64,000 bases of DNA from Aspergillus flavus. Taxonomy: Eukaryota > Ascomycota > Eurotiomycetes > Eurotiales > Aspergillaceae. The notes below the pieces were generated by a model that saw only the letters and a list, made by a program, of their open reading frames with translations, was not told where the DNA came from and made no database searches. Every line of letters begins with the position of its first letter. The first letter of the stretch is position 1. A program made the translations under genes and the position numbers. Below are positions 42,938 through 55,400 of the stretch, one piece after another. The stretch spans positions 806,001 through 870,000 of the forward strand of contig NC_092403.1 of the NCBI RefSeq assembly GCF_009017415.1. Reading direction: 5' to 3'.

Positions 42938-45900
42938 TTATACTTTCAAATGTCTTTGCTTCAGCTGGTCCACAGCCTTCTGGCCAAGATCCATGAAGCT
43001 GCCACCATTCATCAGCTGCAACACCGTCACATCGACGCCAAATGACTGCTTCCACCAATTGCGAAGTTCAATTGACACGAGAGAGTCCACACCAAAATCG
43101 TGTAACGACAACCCCAAATTTGTTGCTTCATCGGCACGTCGCGTCGTATACGCGGAAGCCTGGCGAGCGATCTCTGTAGCTGCTCTTTCAACACTAGACT
43201 GCTCTTGCAAAATGCCCGGGTTATCATGGATAGCCGCAAGGAACGACCTGAGGCCACCGTCTTCGCGTTCATTCCCATCATGGGTGGATGCATCTTTCTG
43301 CATATGAGTGCGATTAAAAGCGGTACGTGGATCTCGTTGCCACATGAACTGATTCTTTGCAATACCAACTTTGGACTGTAGACCGTGGAGCAGCTGGTAG
43401 GGGGATCGGAACCCATCTAGCGGATTGAATACTGATGAACAGTCATGTCGCGGAGGAGATCGAATAATGGCCAAATGGAAACAGCTTAATAGGCTATTTT
43501 CTGATATGGGGGCACCCATCTGCTTCACTATCGATCGGTGAAGAGATGCATTTCGACTGACGAATCCGATCTCGTCCACTACGCCCAAGTCGACCACCGA
43601 TGCAGCGAGTCCTTGGGATTGACGGAACTGGGCAAAGGCATCAAGGAAAGTGTTGGCGGCCGCGTAGTTCGACTGGCCGTAGTTTCCAAATGTTCCGGAT
43701 AGGGAAGAGGCCATGACGAAGAAATCCATATTTGTTGGTAGTGCCTTGTGTAGATTCCATGTTCCGTCAACCTTAGGCTTCAGGGCTGTATTCCAAGTTT
43801 CCAAATTCATATCCATGACTCCAGTGTCCGCAAGAACCATGGCTAATTGAATGACTCCTGCAATAGGAGTTGTAACACTTTCTATAACCCGTTTAACGGT
43901 TGCCAGATCAGTAACATCACCTGCAAATGGGAAGACCTGACATCCCATATCACACAATTCGTGTATAAGTGTTTTATCCTCGTCCCTTTCTCCTGCTGAG
44001 CGAGAGAGGAAAACTAGATTCTTGGCCCCGTGGTAGACCATCCATCTTGCGAGGGATGCACCGATGCCCCGCATTCCACCTACCAAAAGGTAGGCCCTGT
44101 CTCCTCGAAGGTCCAACACTGGAACCCTAGTGGCCATGGGAAGGTCAGGCGAGTAGGAAAACTGCAGAATAAGCTTGCCGATGTGTTGCCCCGTTTGTAG
44201 GTACCGGAAGGCATCTTCAACCTCACTGACGGGAAATGTCTTGACCGGGCGGATGGGATGTATAGCTCCCTGCTTGTAAAGATTAACAATGGTGACTAGT
44301 TGTTCTTGAACCCATTCGGGCTCAAGCACGGATAGAGTTGCAATGTCAGCTCCGATATACGATCGGTTGGCCAAGAACGGGCTCATGGCCAGTTTTCCAC
44401 GACCAAGAAGATCGCGTTTACCAATTTCAATCATACTTCCTCCCTCTGCAACACATTTCCAGGACGCATGTAACTGCTCGCCTGATAGTGAGTTAAGCAC
44501 TACGTCAACTCCCCGGCCAGAGGTTGCTCTCATAACTCCATCAAGGAAGGTGGTATCACGTGAGTAGAATATGTCTTCTCTCTCCACACCCATCTCGTTC
44601 ACCAGGAATCTAATCTTGTTCGGTGAGCTTACTGTCGCGTAGACCTTCGCACCAATCCACTTTGCATAGTGGATGGCTGCGATACCAACTCCTCCTGCAG
44701 CACTATGAATAAGAATGCTTTGGTCCCGTCGAAGGTTCGCTTTTTCCCGTAATGTTCTGAGCACAGTCAGGTAGACAGTCGGCAGCGTACTAGCCTCCTC
44801 AAAGCTGCAGTTATCTGGAATCCGAATGCAGAGGTGGCTAGGTAGCTGCAGTACCGTTGTATAGCTGGTGCTCTCAACAGTGAGGGCCATCACTCGATCA
44901 CCGACAGATACGTTCTTGACATTGGACCCAACCGCTGTGACAATACCTGTACTATCTGTACCTACCAACTCCTGGCCACAATCAATGGGGACAACTCCCA
45001 TGGCAAGAAGAAGTTCTTTGAAATTCATGCTGATTGACATCGTCTTGATTCTCACTTCATTGGCGCCTACCAGTTTCAATGGCTGGGATACCCAACGCAA
45101 CGTATTGAGTAATCCCGGTCGACCTATCTCTAGGATAGCTTTCTCACCTCCCCCGCTGCTCTGAGCCAGGGCCTCAGGAACTGAGAGCCAGTGCATGCGG
45201 CCAACATGAATGGTACCATTGACCCAAGCATATTCTTGGTCTGGGTCAAATTCGGACTCTTCGGTGTTCTCAGCTGTCCTCTGTTGTATGTGTTGCAAAA
45301 GAAGGGAGATTGCCTCCATAGAGCCCGGTCCGAAACTTTCTAATTCAAGGGTAGAAAAGGAGACACCAAGTTCAGACCTTAGCGTCCGTGCCATACCCAG
45401 CACCTGAGAGAACCGCGGATCTTGTGGGAGGATCTGTGCGGCATGGGTTATCCACAAGAGTCTAGATGAGGAATGATGGTTGAATATCTGCAGGAAAGTA
45501 TCGAGGTTCTCTTCTGTGATACTGTCGAAAAATGGTGCCTCAAGGTCGAGCAGAAAGACAATGTCCTGGTCGGCTGGTAGGTCGTCTCCCCAGCTCACCA
45601 GGTCAACTTTGTATCCATCTGAGCTAAGCCGTTGGCGTAAATCATGGACTACCGGATGAGACGTGCCAGTGTAAAGCACAGTTACCCTCTTTACATAGGA
45701 TAGCGGCGCAGGTGTTGCAACCAGCATAGTGTTGAGCTGGTATGGGCGTTCGGCATCAAGAGCTGAGGCATCAATACCGGTGAATCCAGCGGCACGCAGT
45801 CTGCAATTCCATTCCGTAGGGCTGATGTAGGGCTCGCTGGGGCGTCCATCATCTTTTCCGAGCCACCAGCCGGGGAACAATCCGAAGATGAAATTTGTCC

Positions 45901-48900
45901 ATTTTGAAACAGGGCATAATTCTTGTAACAAGAGACGACCGTCTTGCTTGAGCAACTTCCTAGTATGCTTCAGAGTCTCGGTCAACTTAGGAGTTGCGTG
46001 TAGGATATTAGAGGCAATAATCAGATCATAATGGGCCTCCGGGAAGCCCTGCTCAATAGGATCCCTAGAAATGTCCAGCACGTCGTAGCGAATTCGAGGT
46101 CGATCGTGGAACCTTTCCTGCGCATCGACAAAAAAGCCCGACGAGATATCCGTATACATATATTCCTGGTAAGTATCTTCTCCAGCCTCGGATCGCAATA
46201 ACTCGAGTATCTTTGCAGTCAGTCCTCCGGTACCGGCGCCAATTTCTAGCACAGTCATTCGAGGCCGTAGATGACCCAAGAGTTGCAAAAAGCCTTTGTA
46301 ATCATGCTTGTCTTGTAAACAGTCGTAGTAACGGGCTAACAGGCCATCTCGTCGCATCAACTCAAGCGGGTTAGTCCTGCCCCTGAAAATGTCCAACATG
46401 TGCCTATAACAAAGGAACAAGATGCGAGATCCTGGAATCATTGTTCCATCAGTATGACTTGCGACCAGACTGTGGATCAATTCTTTCCTATCGCTAGCAC
46501 TAAGATTGAATAGATCTTTTGCGTCGGGCACTAGAGGGGAGCCTTCCTTCTGCGCTTTCGAAAGCTGTTCAGACATCCATGTCCGATACAATTCGAGATG
46601 TGGTTGAGTTGTAGGAATTCCATCGATATCGTCCATCAGGTCTATGGCGCAAAGCAAAAATATTCGCTCAATCAGAGGATTTGCTGAGAGTAGCTCGGCC
46701 TGCTGGGCTGGTTGGACAAGACTTGTAGAATCCACAAAGTGGATGTCAGGCTTCCAGACCAGCTGGGCCGATTCAGATTGCTGCTCCTGTTCGTTTCCGT
46801 CTGTTTCTGGCGCCGAAAGCTCCAGACCTTTCACAAAAAAGATAAGAGTATCCTTGACGACACCGTGGGATTGAATTGTCTGCTTCCGGGCAGTGGTATT
46901 CAAATGGATATCATGCTCGCCCACGCCCCCTCGTATATACATCTCCTCGATGAATGTAGGTAAGCGGAACTTTTCCAAGAAGCGTGGCTGGCCTTGATAT
47001 ATGGCTACGAAAGCGGACTGTAGAATCAAGTCGGTCGTTGTTGGGTGCAAAGTATATGACGATCCGGGTGCTCTGCTATCCTGGATGATGGCAGATGCGG
47101 TACTTTCACTAACGCTTGCAGTGATTTGCTGCAAACCAGCAAAATGAGGGCCGTACTTAAGGCCAGCTCTGCTCATCGCTCGATACCACCGTTTTGGGTC
47201 CACTATTCTCGAAAAAGAGGTTACTGTAGGTATTCCTCCAGGGGAGATCTCGCCGCCTGCGACCAGTCCCATGCAATGCTGTGTCCACACGGAACCAGTG
47301 TGGGACAAAATAGAAAATTCAAAGAATCTGGAATTCAAACTGTCGGTAAGATGATGAGGTTGAAGCCTGGTAATGATCTCAGTCGGTACCTTGTCGTCAA
47401 GCACCATCGCCGTCTTAAAGGAAATATCTCGCACTGTAAAGTCCTTCAGATTCGTTATCTGCCAAACGGCATGGCCAGCCATTGCAATATAGGCCGCAGC
47501 TGGAAAAACAATATCAGAACCCACACAGTGATCACGTAGCCAAGATACATCTCCAAGTCGCAGGATGTTTCTCCAAACGGGTTCGAGATCACTGCTTTCA
47601 ATTGTCCGAGCACCAAGTAACTCATGGTGCGGAAATCTTTGGAACCGGGAAGACTTCATGGATCGGGACTCTGACCACCAACGCTCTGCATAGTGCCATG
47701 GATACAACGGCAGATCATGCAAGGCTTTGGGAATGGTTGCTGGGAGGGGATATTTTATGTTCACGCCTCGAGACCAGAGCTCACCAACGCAAGACAAAAA
47801 TGTCACAACTGCATTTGAGCCGCGTGAAAGTACAGAAAGATACGGATTAGACACATTTTGAGCTCGGTAGATTTGTTTGATCGGGCCAGCCAGTGCCGAA
47901 TGCGGTCCAATCTCCAAATATAGGGCATTTGCTCCAACCTCTGACTGAAGAAGCGAGTTAAACCCTTGATAGAACCAAACGGGACTTTCCATGTTCAGAC
48001 GCCAATAGCTGGATCCAAAATCCTCTGCTTCATGCAGTTGTCTAGAGAACACTGTAGAGTGAAATGGAACGTTTGGGCGCTTGATCGCTGGTTGATTGGC
48101 CATGAGACTGTCGTATAGGTGTCCCACGTCCTGCATGTGATCTATAAATGTTTAGCCATGTCCTTAAGGTAGACGAATGGGATTACTGACGTGAGTGATA
48201 TGCCTTATTCACCTTCAAGAGCCGTTGAAAGGCATCTGGACGGTCATTTCGAATAGCGGAAAGGACTGATTCAATGACATCTGCATCCCCTGACAAGGTA
48301 ACACTCGAGGGGCTATTTTCGCAGGCAATTACAACACCTGGTCGAAGCCAGTGAACAACGTCATCATATCCGAGCCCCACAGCCGCCATGGCTCCTTCAC
48401 GAGTCTGCTCCTTAGATGCGGCACCTCGATAGTATGCGAGAAGGACTGCATCGTGCATGCTCACAGAGCCTGCGGCATACGCGGCGGCAATTTCTCCACT
48501 GGAATGACCGACGACTGCGGAAGGAAAGATTTCCCACCGGGCTAGATGGTTGCAAAGTGCAATTTGAAGGGCAGTACAAACAGGCTGCGCAACTTCTGCT
48601 TTGGAGAGCAGACTCGTTTCCGGCGGCATCAATAGTTGCTCCTCTATCCCCCATTCAGGTGGGTCCTTTTGCTTTTGCAAAATCTTGTCCATCTGCCTGA
48701 TATCATGAACAAATTCAGGACATGATTTAAGCAGTTCTCTTCCCATCCCAGCCCACTGTGCACCTTGGCCGGTGAAAACAAATGCAACCTTTTTCTGAAG
48801 CTGGCTTGTAAAAGAAGGTGAGACGAAAGCCTCATCGTGATTCCCATTGCTAATGCAAAAGCCACGGACAGGAAGATGCTCCCGGCGCTCCGCCAGGGTA

Positions 48901-50577
48901 TATTCTAGATCACTCAGCCTATCTGGATGCTTAGCGATATAGTCCTGGTAGTTATTTTGCATCTTTGTCAATGAATCCGAATGGCCTGCTGACAACAGCA
49001 GAAGTTTAAAATCTGGTGCCCGTTCGGCCGCCGACTCGGTATTGGATAGGCCGAAGGAGGCAGGGGAATCCAGGATAATCTGAGCTGTCAGCTCTGTATG
49101 CAAAAGTATAGAAACGCTGTGTAGCCTACGTGGACATTGGTGCCGCCGATTCCATAACTGTTGATGCTGATGCGCTCCTCTCGATCCTCTGGCCAATGCA
49201 TCGGCTCAATTGGAACTGTTAGCCGGGCTTCATCCCATTGAACTGCGGATTCTTAGCCTTCCGTAGCTCATTTGTGGGTAGGTCATATACCTACTCCTAG
49301 GGCTCGGGGTATTGAATTTGATATTGGGTAAAATAGTGCGATTTTCCAACTCGACGATTGCTTTCAGAATGCTGCTGATGGCCGAAGCCCCTTCCGAATG
49401 CCCTAGATTTGGTTTTACCTTCAGATTTTGACTATAAGCATATGAGTAGCAGCAGGTGAGAGTTTTATCGCTACATACAGCTCCAATATATATTCCCTTG
49501 TCCCCAAAGACGCGGGCTACTGCAGCTGCCTCAATGGCGTCGCCCATCGCTGTGCCTGTTCCGTGGCACTCCACCATGGCTGTTCGCGCGGGGTCAACGC
49601 CTGCATTGCGATAAGCTGCCCTGATAAGAGTTTCCTCTGCGTTGATATTTGGCGCCGTGAGGGCGGATGACTTTCCACCTGCATTGGTGCTAGTTCCTCG
49701 AATTACAGCTCGGATTGGGTTACCATCGCGGATGGCCTCGTCAAGACGCTTGATATAGAGACAGTTGACACCATCAGCGCGGACATAACCATTCGCAGTG
49801 GCATCAAACGTTTTGGATGAGGCGTCCGGGGAGATTGCCCCGCCATCTGCCATCAGCATGGTAGTTTCCGGTGACAGAATGATATTGGCACCGGCAACAA
49901 TCGCAGAGGAGCACTCGCCCAGCTGAATCGACTGACATGCAAGGTGAATGCCTAATCCACTCCCCGAGCATCCAACACGAAGTGTCATACTGCTGACAGT
50001 CAACATTACATCTCATACATCAGTGGTGGACGCACCTCGGCCCTCTTAAATCGAACTCGTATGAGATACGGTTCGCTTGCATAAGGTCCATATAGCCAGT
50101 AATCACGTTAAATCCTCTATTCTGTGCATCCTTGGCATGGAGATTGCTCCATTCTTCACCAAAGCTGGCGGCATAACATCCGATATTTTTGCCTCTCCAG
50201 CCGGTCTCAGCAGCACTTTCGAAAGCCTCACGCACAACTTCCAGCAACAATCTTTGATGCGGGTCAAGGTTTTCGATCTCTTTTCGTCCCATGGAGAATA
50301 ATGATGAGTCGAAGTTGGACAGCTCAACATCTTCCAGCCAATAGCCTTGCTTTGAGGAGAGGCTGCCTGGCTTGCCCTCGGGATCGTAAAAGCCATCAAC
50401 ATTGAACCGAGTTGGTGGAACAGTTCGTCGAGCATCTCGTTTGTTCAACAAAAAGTCATAGAGAGCCTCAGAGTCTCGAATGCCCCCGGGTAGCCGCATG
50501 CCCATTCCGCAAATTGCAATGGGCATTGCGCATGGCCGTTCAGCCGGACCATGAGGAACCGTAACAATAGAAGGCAT
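42938..50577 (-). CDS. Highly reducing polyketide synthase KS-AT-DH-CMeT-ER-KR-ACP
   Basis: Exons 50577-50036, 49989-49479, 49418-49295, 49215-49130, 49079-48191 and 48141-42938 give 2451 aa. The ATG before PSIVTV is used because the ORF extension upstream starts with GTG. KS has the active Cys in RVGCSGSGLGIH (~188), HGTGTAMGD and NLGHSEGAS. AT has FTGQGAQWAG and GHSSGE (Ser ~614). DH has HCVGSDIVFP and the second-site DLILQ. CMeT has VLEIGAGTGG. ER has HSAAGGVGIAAIHYAKW. KR has GGMRGIGAS and the catalytic Tyr in QSNYAAAN. ACP has DFGVDSLVSIEL near the C-terminus. All catalytic sites look intact and there is no release domain. It should make a reduced, C-methylated chain handed to the NR-PKS SAT domain. 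Confidence 0.95.
49419..49478 (-). other. In-frame 60-nt intron inside the HR-PKS KS domain
   Basis: The stretch starts GTATGT, ends GAAG and contains no stop, so it reads through as 20 extra residues (VCSDKTL...). Removing it restores the conserved KS segment YIGAVKPNLGHSEGAS, hence I treat it as an intron. Confidence 0.75.
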
Positions 50578-51383
50578 TGTACGCAATGACTTTGCACTTA
50601 AGTGTAATGGCCCTATTGAGATGAACACAAAGTAGGTTCTTAAGAATGCTCTTTCTTATGTTCTTGAGTCCCACCGGGGAGACTCGTGGAGGCACAATAC
50701 TGAAAACCAATGTCCATTGTATTCAGTAATACACAGGGATGCGAATCATAGACCTGGCTAAAGCCAAGGTCTACTGTAGCAGATCCTTCAGGATCAATGA
50801 CACCAAGTAGGTGGGTCCACTCCAACCCACGGAAGAAACAATGCCCCGACAGCTTGCCACTAATGCACCCCGCCGATAGTGCTTAGGTTATCACGAACTC
50901 TACTTATCCGGGCGAGAAGCATCTGTGCTCTAGTGGTGTGGCGGAAGGATTTCTGAGATGAGGTTGAAGCGAGGAGTCGCAGACGCCTGATTCCGTAGAT
51001 CCCGTGGCTCCAGAACTTCCGTTGATTGTGCCCAAGGAGAGAGACCAATGAAAACGAGGATTCTAAGCCTCCATCTCACAGCCATTAAATATGCACATGT
51101 GTAAATAACAAAGTACATTGCCTCGGGAAAGTGTGCATTGGCACAATCACAAGTATGTGATCGAGTAGCCCTTGAACAAGTATACTACTGTATTTGCTTA
51201 TGCCTATTTTGTAGTACGCAATACTCACAGCTTAGGTTGAGGCTCGGTGCTGTCTTATCGGAATGTTACGCAGAGAGTCTTGAAATAAATCAATTGAGTA
51301 TAACAATTCTGGCTTACATAGAAAAGAAATTGAGCCATACATGGCTAATTATTTGGGATCATGGACAGGGGCAGTTAGAGAAG
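50578..51383. promoter_or_regulatory. HR-PKS promoter and 3' flank of hydrolase gene
   Basis: 806 nt. Contains CCCACCGGGG at 50670-50679, ~95 nt upstream of the HR-PKS start, resembling the palindrome in the other cluster promoters. No gene seen; the ORFs at 50640-51404 are unconvincing. Confidence 0.45.
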
Positions 51384-52175
51384 TCAGTTTGCCAGTCCCC
51401 GTAGCACCTCAATAATCATTTCCGCAATCGCCGAAACATCTCCAGTTCTAGTAGGCATGACATGCTCACCTTCCCAAACGAATAGTCTTGCTGAGTCAGG
51501 TGAGCAACATTGATATAGCCAATCCACTGAAGATTGAATGAGGTGATCACGCGTGCCATAGATGTGAAGGGTAGGAATTCGAAGCAGAGGGTCAAGCGAC
51601 GATTTGCCTCCCACTTGATGACTCTCACTTGAGCCTAGCCAAACAAGCGGTGTTGGCCCTGCAGCAAGAGTACCAAACTGAAAGAAAGGAAGGGATGTAA
51701 ATCGCTCGGGATCGGTTTGCTGCCTGAAAAGTAGACTCGCTGCGATCTTAGCCCCTTGACTGAATCCCAGAAGTCCAACCCAAGGGCCCGTTGCTCCATT
51801 TCGATCATCATCCTCCATTGCTTTCTGCAAGCTCTGGTGGATCTGCTCAATGACCATGTCGGCATCCGTAGGATCTTCGTATATAAGCTTCACGCCTTGC
51901 CCTTTGCCTGGTCCAACTCCTAGGTCTGGTGGAAGCCAGGACCGGAAGGGGCCCCATTCAGTGAAGACACCAGTTATGAGTGGACCAGGTGGTGCAAAGA
52001 AAGGGCCATCTGCATATACTAGTCTGGCATCGTTGGACAACTGAGCCTCGAGCACGCGGCACCCAATACGAAAAATCTGAGAGTTTGAGCCGCCGCCATG
52101 GAGGCAAAGGATCCTGGGGCAGGAAGATGCCGGATCAAGCGTGTTGAACTGCGTCGGCAAGGGAGAGTCTGACAT
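51384..52175 (-). CDS. FSH1-family serine hydrolase, probable trans-acting polyketide release/editing enzyme
   Basis: Single exon, 263 aa from MSDSPLP; the ORF upstream of this Met opens with GTG. FSH1 (DUF341) fold features: ILCLHGGGSNSQIF at the N-terminus, nucleophile elbow LLGFSQGA with Ser, catalytic Asp in IYGTRDHL and His in WEGEHVMPT. Family members CitA/CtnB (citrinin) and AfoC (asperfuranone) accompany NR-PKSs and hydrolyse polyketides from the synthase or improve turnover. Here it lies between the two PKS genes, and its NR-PKS neighbour has no release domain of its own. A primary role in product release is therefore inferred. Confidence 0.88.
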   Translation of the reverse strand: MSDSPLPTQFNTLDPASSCPRILCLHGGGSNSQIFRIGCRVLEAQLSNDARLVYADGPFFAPPGPLITGVFTEWGPFRSWLPPDLGVGPGKGQGVKLIYEDPTDADMVIEQIHQSLQKAMEDDDRNGATGPWVGLLGFSQGAKIAASLLFRQQTDPERFTSLPFFQFGTLAAGPTPLVWLGSSESHQVGGKSSLDPLLRIPTLHIYGTRDHLIQSSVDWLYQCCSPDSARLFVWEGEHVMPTRTGDVSAIAEMIIEVLRGLAN

Positions 52176-52491
52176 CTTAGGGAAGTCTGAAATTTCTTTG
52201 GTAAATAAGGAAACACTGGACCATCCTAAGTCGAGATGGGCGACAGGCACTTAATAAAGAATTATCAAGCCTCTCCCCCGCCCCACCTGCGCACAAACAT
52301 ACATACGTATGTAATTTAATACTCCTTACCAACACTTCTCCTTGGTGAGAATAGGTTGAGATCATGTATTTATGGGTAGGGAATATAGAGATAACGACCC
52401 ATATAACTTTCACATTGATTTATCTGCGAGGCTATCCAACGAAAGTAAGGAGACACAATCTGGACACTCATTTCTATAGTATTCCCTTGTC
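52176..52491. other. Gap between hydrolase start and NR-PKS stop
   Basis: 316 nt serving as hydrolase promoter and NR-PKS 3' UTR. I looked for leftover R or TE domain sequence here and saw none in any frame. Contains the perfect palindrome TACATACGTATGTA at 52300-52313. Confidence 0.55.
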
Positions 52492-55400
52492 TTATAGCGC
52501 GGATGCCAGAGCTATAACGACCATGTAATATTTGTGCTCCGGAAGCTTCCCATCGGTCCAGTCAACAGCCTCATATCCAGCAGCCGTCAAGCTACGCTTC
52601 CAGACCTCGGGTGAGGTATAGACGTGGGTACGTCCATCTTCGAAAAGCCACCAGCCCTCGTACAGGCCAAATGTAAGATCAAGTGCAGGCCATGCTTCTC
52701 GCATTTCAAGTACCATGAGGAAACCATCTGGTCGCAATGCCTGTCGAATGTTTCTTGTCGAGTCCTCCAAGCTTCGCGTGGCATGGACTGCATTGCTCGC
52801 GACGATAATGTGCTGTTGTCCTGCTATCTCCTTACTTGGGGGCTTTTCTATGTCTTGCACGGCAAACTTCATGAATTTGTATTGCCTTCCAAGTGTGCGA
52901 CGTGCCTGTGCCACTAGCGACGAGGATAGATCCGTGAAAGTATACTCAACGGGAATGTCCAACGAGCCAAGAAGTGGCAACAATACACTAGTCAGGCTTC
53001 CAGTTCCCGCTCCCAATTCAAGAATCTTCAGGGGTGTTTTGTCTATGTGAATGTGTTTAAGTGCTTGAATGATCACGTCGCGGATTGTTTCAAATCCAAT
53101 TCTATTGAGTGGGTAGTTGTGATACACAGATTCGCAGAGCTTGCGGCCTTCTGGATTGCTCATCAGCACTCGATTACCATCTGTGAGTCCCGATAATGCG
53201 CTAGCAAGCTGAATGCCTGCGTGATACGTCAATTGTGTAAAATCAGCATGATCAGGGTATTTCTTTAGCAGCTCAGGCAGCATGTCTTTGCTGCTCATTG
53301 TAGGGGTAGGTGTTTCAGTACGTATGAGTCGCCCGGTTTGATCAAGGCTGACAAGCTGCGCAGTTTTCTCAAGAAAATGATAAATATAGTTCACGAAGAT
53401 CGTGTGCTGAGGCTTGAAAGATATGCGGCTCAAGACATCACCAGGATTTGCGCTCCGTAATGGACAGCCGAGCTCCTCGAAGCATTCCACCACAAGTGCA
53501 GTGCACAGCCGATTGGTATCTGGAACGATATTGCTTTCGAAATTGCCCAGGCCATGCTCAAGAATCATCTGGTCACCACGACCCTTAATGGCAGAGAACG
53601 ACTCTAGGATGTCCGACGCTCTCCATAGCAAGTCAAGGGGGATGAATGAGCCTGACGTACTGGACTCACATGGGGTACTCAAATATGGATCTGAGGCCTG
53701 GGAAAGCGAGGAGACCTCGTGAAAAAGGTCATCCGTTGATTCAGCATTGTTGATGGCCTCATGCTGTAGCATATCTCGAGGGATAGGAAGGCATGCTACC
53801 AAATCACGTATGGTAGTGGCTTCAAGTATTGCGACCACGTCTGGCGCGCAGGAAAAGGCGGTCTTGATCTCACCTTGCAATTCCAGCGCAAGCAGGGAAT
53901 CGACGCCAAAGTCGACGAGGTTGGCATCCGGTCCAATTTCAGCTATATCCACGCCGACTATGTTGGCGATGAGCTCGGTCATCTCCGTGAGCAGGTTTCT
54001 CGTCGGTGTCTCATGAATATTCGCCTTCGGGGAAACTGTCTTTGGAGCTTCGGCTACGGCCACAGGTGTGGCAGCCGTCATAGGAATAGGTTGCAGAGTT
54101 GTGCCCAACATCGACTCGGGATGGCCAGTTTCCAGGCCTGGTGTCATGTGTTGCAATGCCCGGACGAAAGAGGCCCTAGGCGTCCGGGTGAATCTTACTC
54201 CCAGCAAGACCTGTACCAAGTCTCCACTGTCAGGGTCAAACACAAAGCTATCACTTGTATAGTCACCCGTATTCCTGTGCTTTAGATGGCGCGCCAGAAC
54301 ATCACATTGATCGGGCAGTGGCCGGTTTACCCAGTCGGGTGAAACCATATAGGTCTCGATTTCTGCTCCCAAGAAAATATCATCTCGGCTATGATTACTC
54401 ATGCAATTGACCCAGATCCCGCCCACCTGACTGATATGCTCTCCTCGAAGCTGGTCAAACCACGCATCATTTTGTGGTGTTTTAGAAAACCGACCGGCAC
54501 TCTCGTTACCCCGACCGACCAGCCAACGCAGACTGCGGTACTGCTCTCCAAAGTCAACGACGTCGCTGAACGCCCTGTATATACTGCGTCCCTGCAATAT
54601 TTCCACGTCATTGTCCCTTGGTCTAGCGTTCAGAACGGCCAAGCATCTCTCATGATCCACCATGCGGCTGAGCCGACGGAATTCCGCCTGGTATGAAACG
54701 TCCTTCGGGTCTCGCATTTGCAGGCGTCCGGTAGTGTGGACAACGCGAGGCGCAACCATAGATGAACCAACAATTTTCCAGTCCCAGAATCCATTCTCTT
54801 GATCTTCAAATTCGATAGACAGAACACGTGAAGAATCTAGACAGATTGGTGCGTGGTTGATCGCGTCATGGACTGTGGCGGTAATTCCCTTCGTAACCCA
54901 GTCAGGGTGAAGACTGAATAACGCACCGATAGCCAAATCCGCCTGCAACATGCCAGAGCAGATTCCAGCTTTCTGCGCGACGATATGACTGGATATTAGG
55001 GATTGGTATTCCTTGGATGCCGTGATGATGTTGAAACAAGGTTGCCTCTTGCCCTTGACGTGCGAGTCCTTATACCCAGTAAACAACCATTTTTGGTTTG
55101 GATCAGCTGTAGACTCCGAAGCTGGAATAGTGCTCTCTGCCCGCACACGATCCTTTATTTGTTCAATAAGCTCAACCGGAGATCGAAGTTCCACCCAATG
55201 CTTTTCTCTTTCAAACTGGTATGGGGGCAAGACAATGGTAGCGTATTCGGCCGTCTGGATGGCGTTATGTGGCCAGAACGACAAAGACAGCCCCTCTTTC
55301 CACAAAGAGGCTGTCGCCTCGGCGAGATTGCTGAAAGCATCAGAATCATCAATATGGACAGGCTGGAAATGACAGGACGTCCGTTGAGTGGAATTCAACG

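Noticed and set aside
50578..50628. 17-codon N-terminal extension of the HR-PKS
   Set aside because: Would begin with GTG; the next in-frame ATG at 50577 is the sensible eukaryotic start.
52176..52250. 25-codon N-terminal extension of the FSH1 hydrolase
   Set aside because: Opens with GTG; MSDSPLP at 52175 gives the usual family length.
53020..53060. CMeT in the NR-PKS as an R domain
   Set aside because: The ELGAGTG motif and surrounding sequence are methyltransferase; an R domain would show a TGxxGxxG NADPH motif, which is absent.
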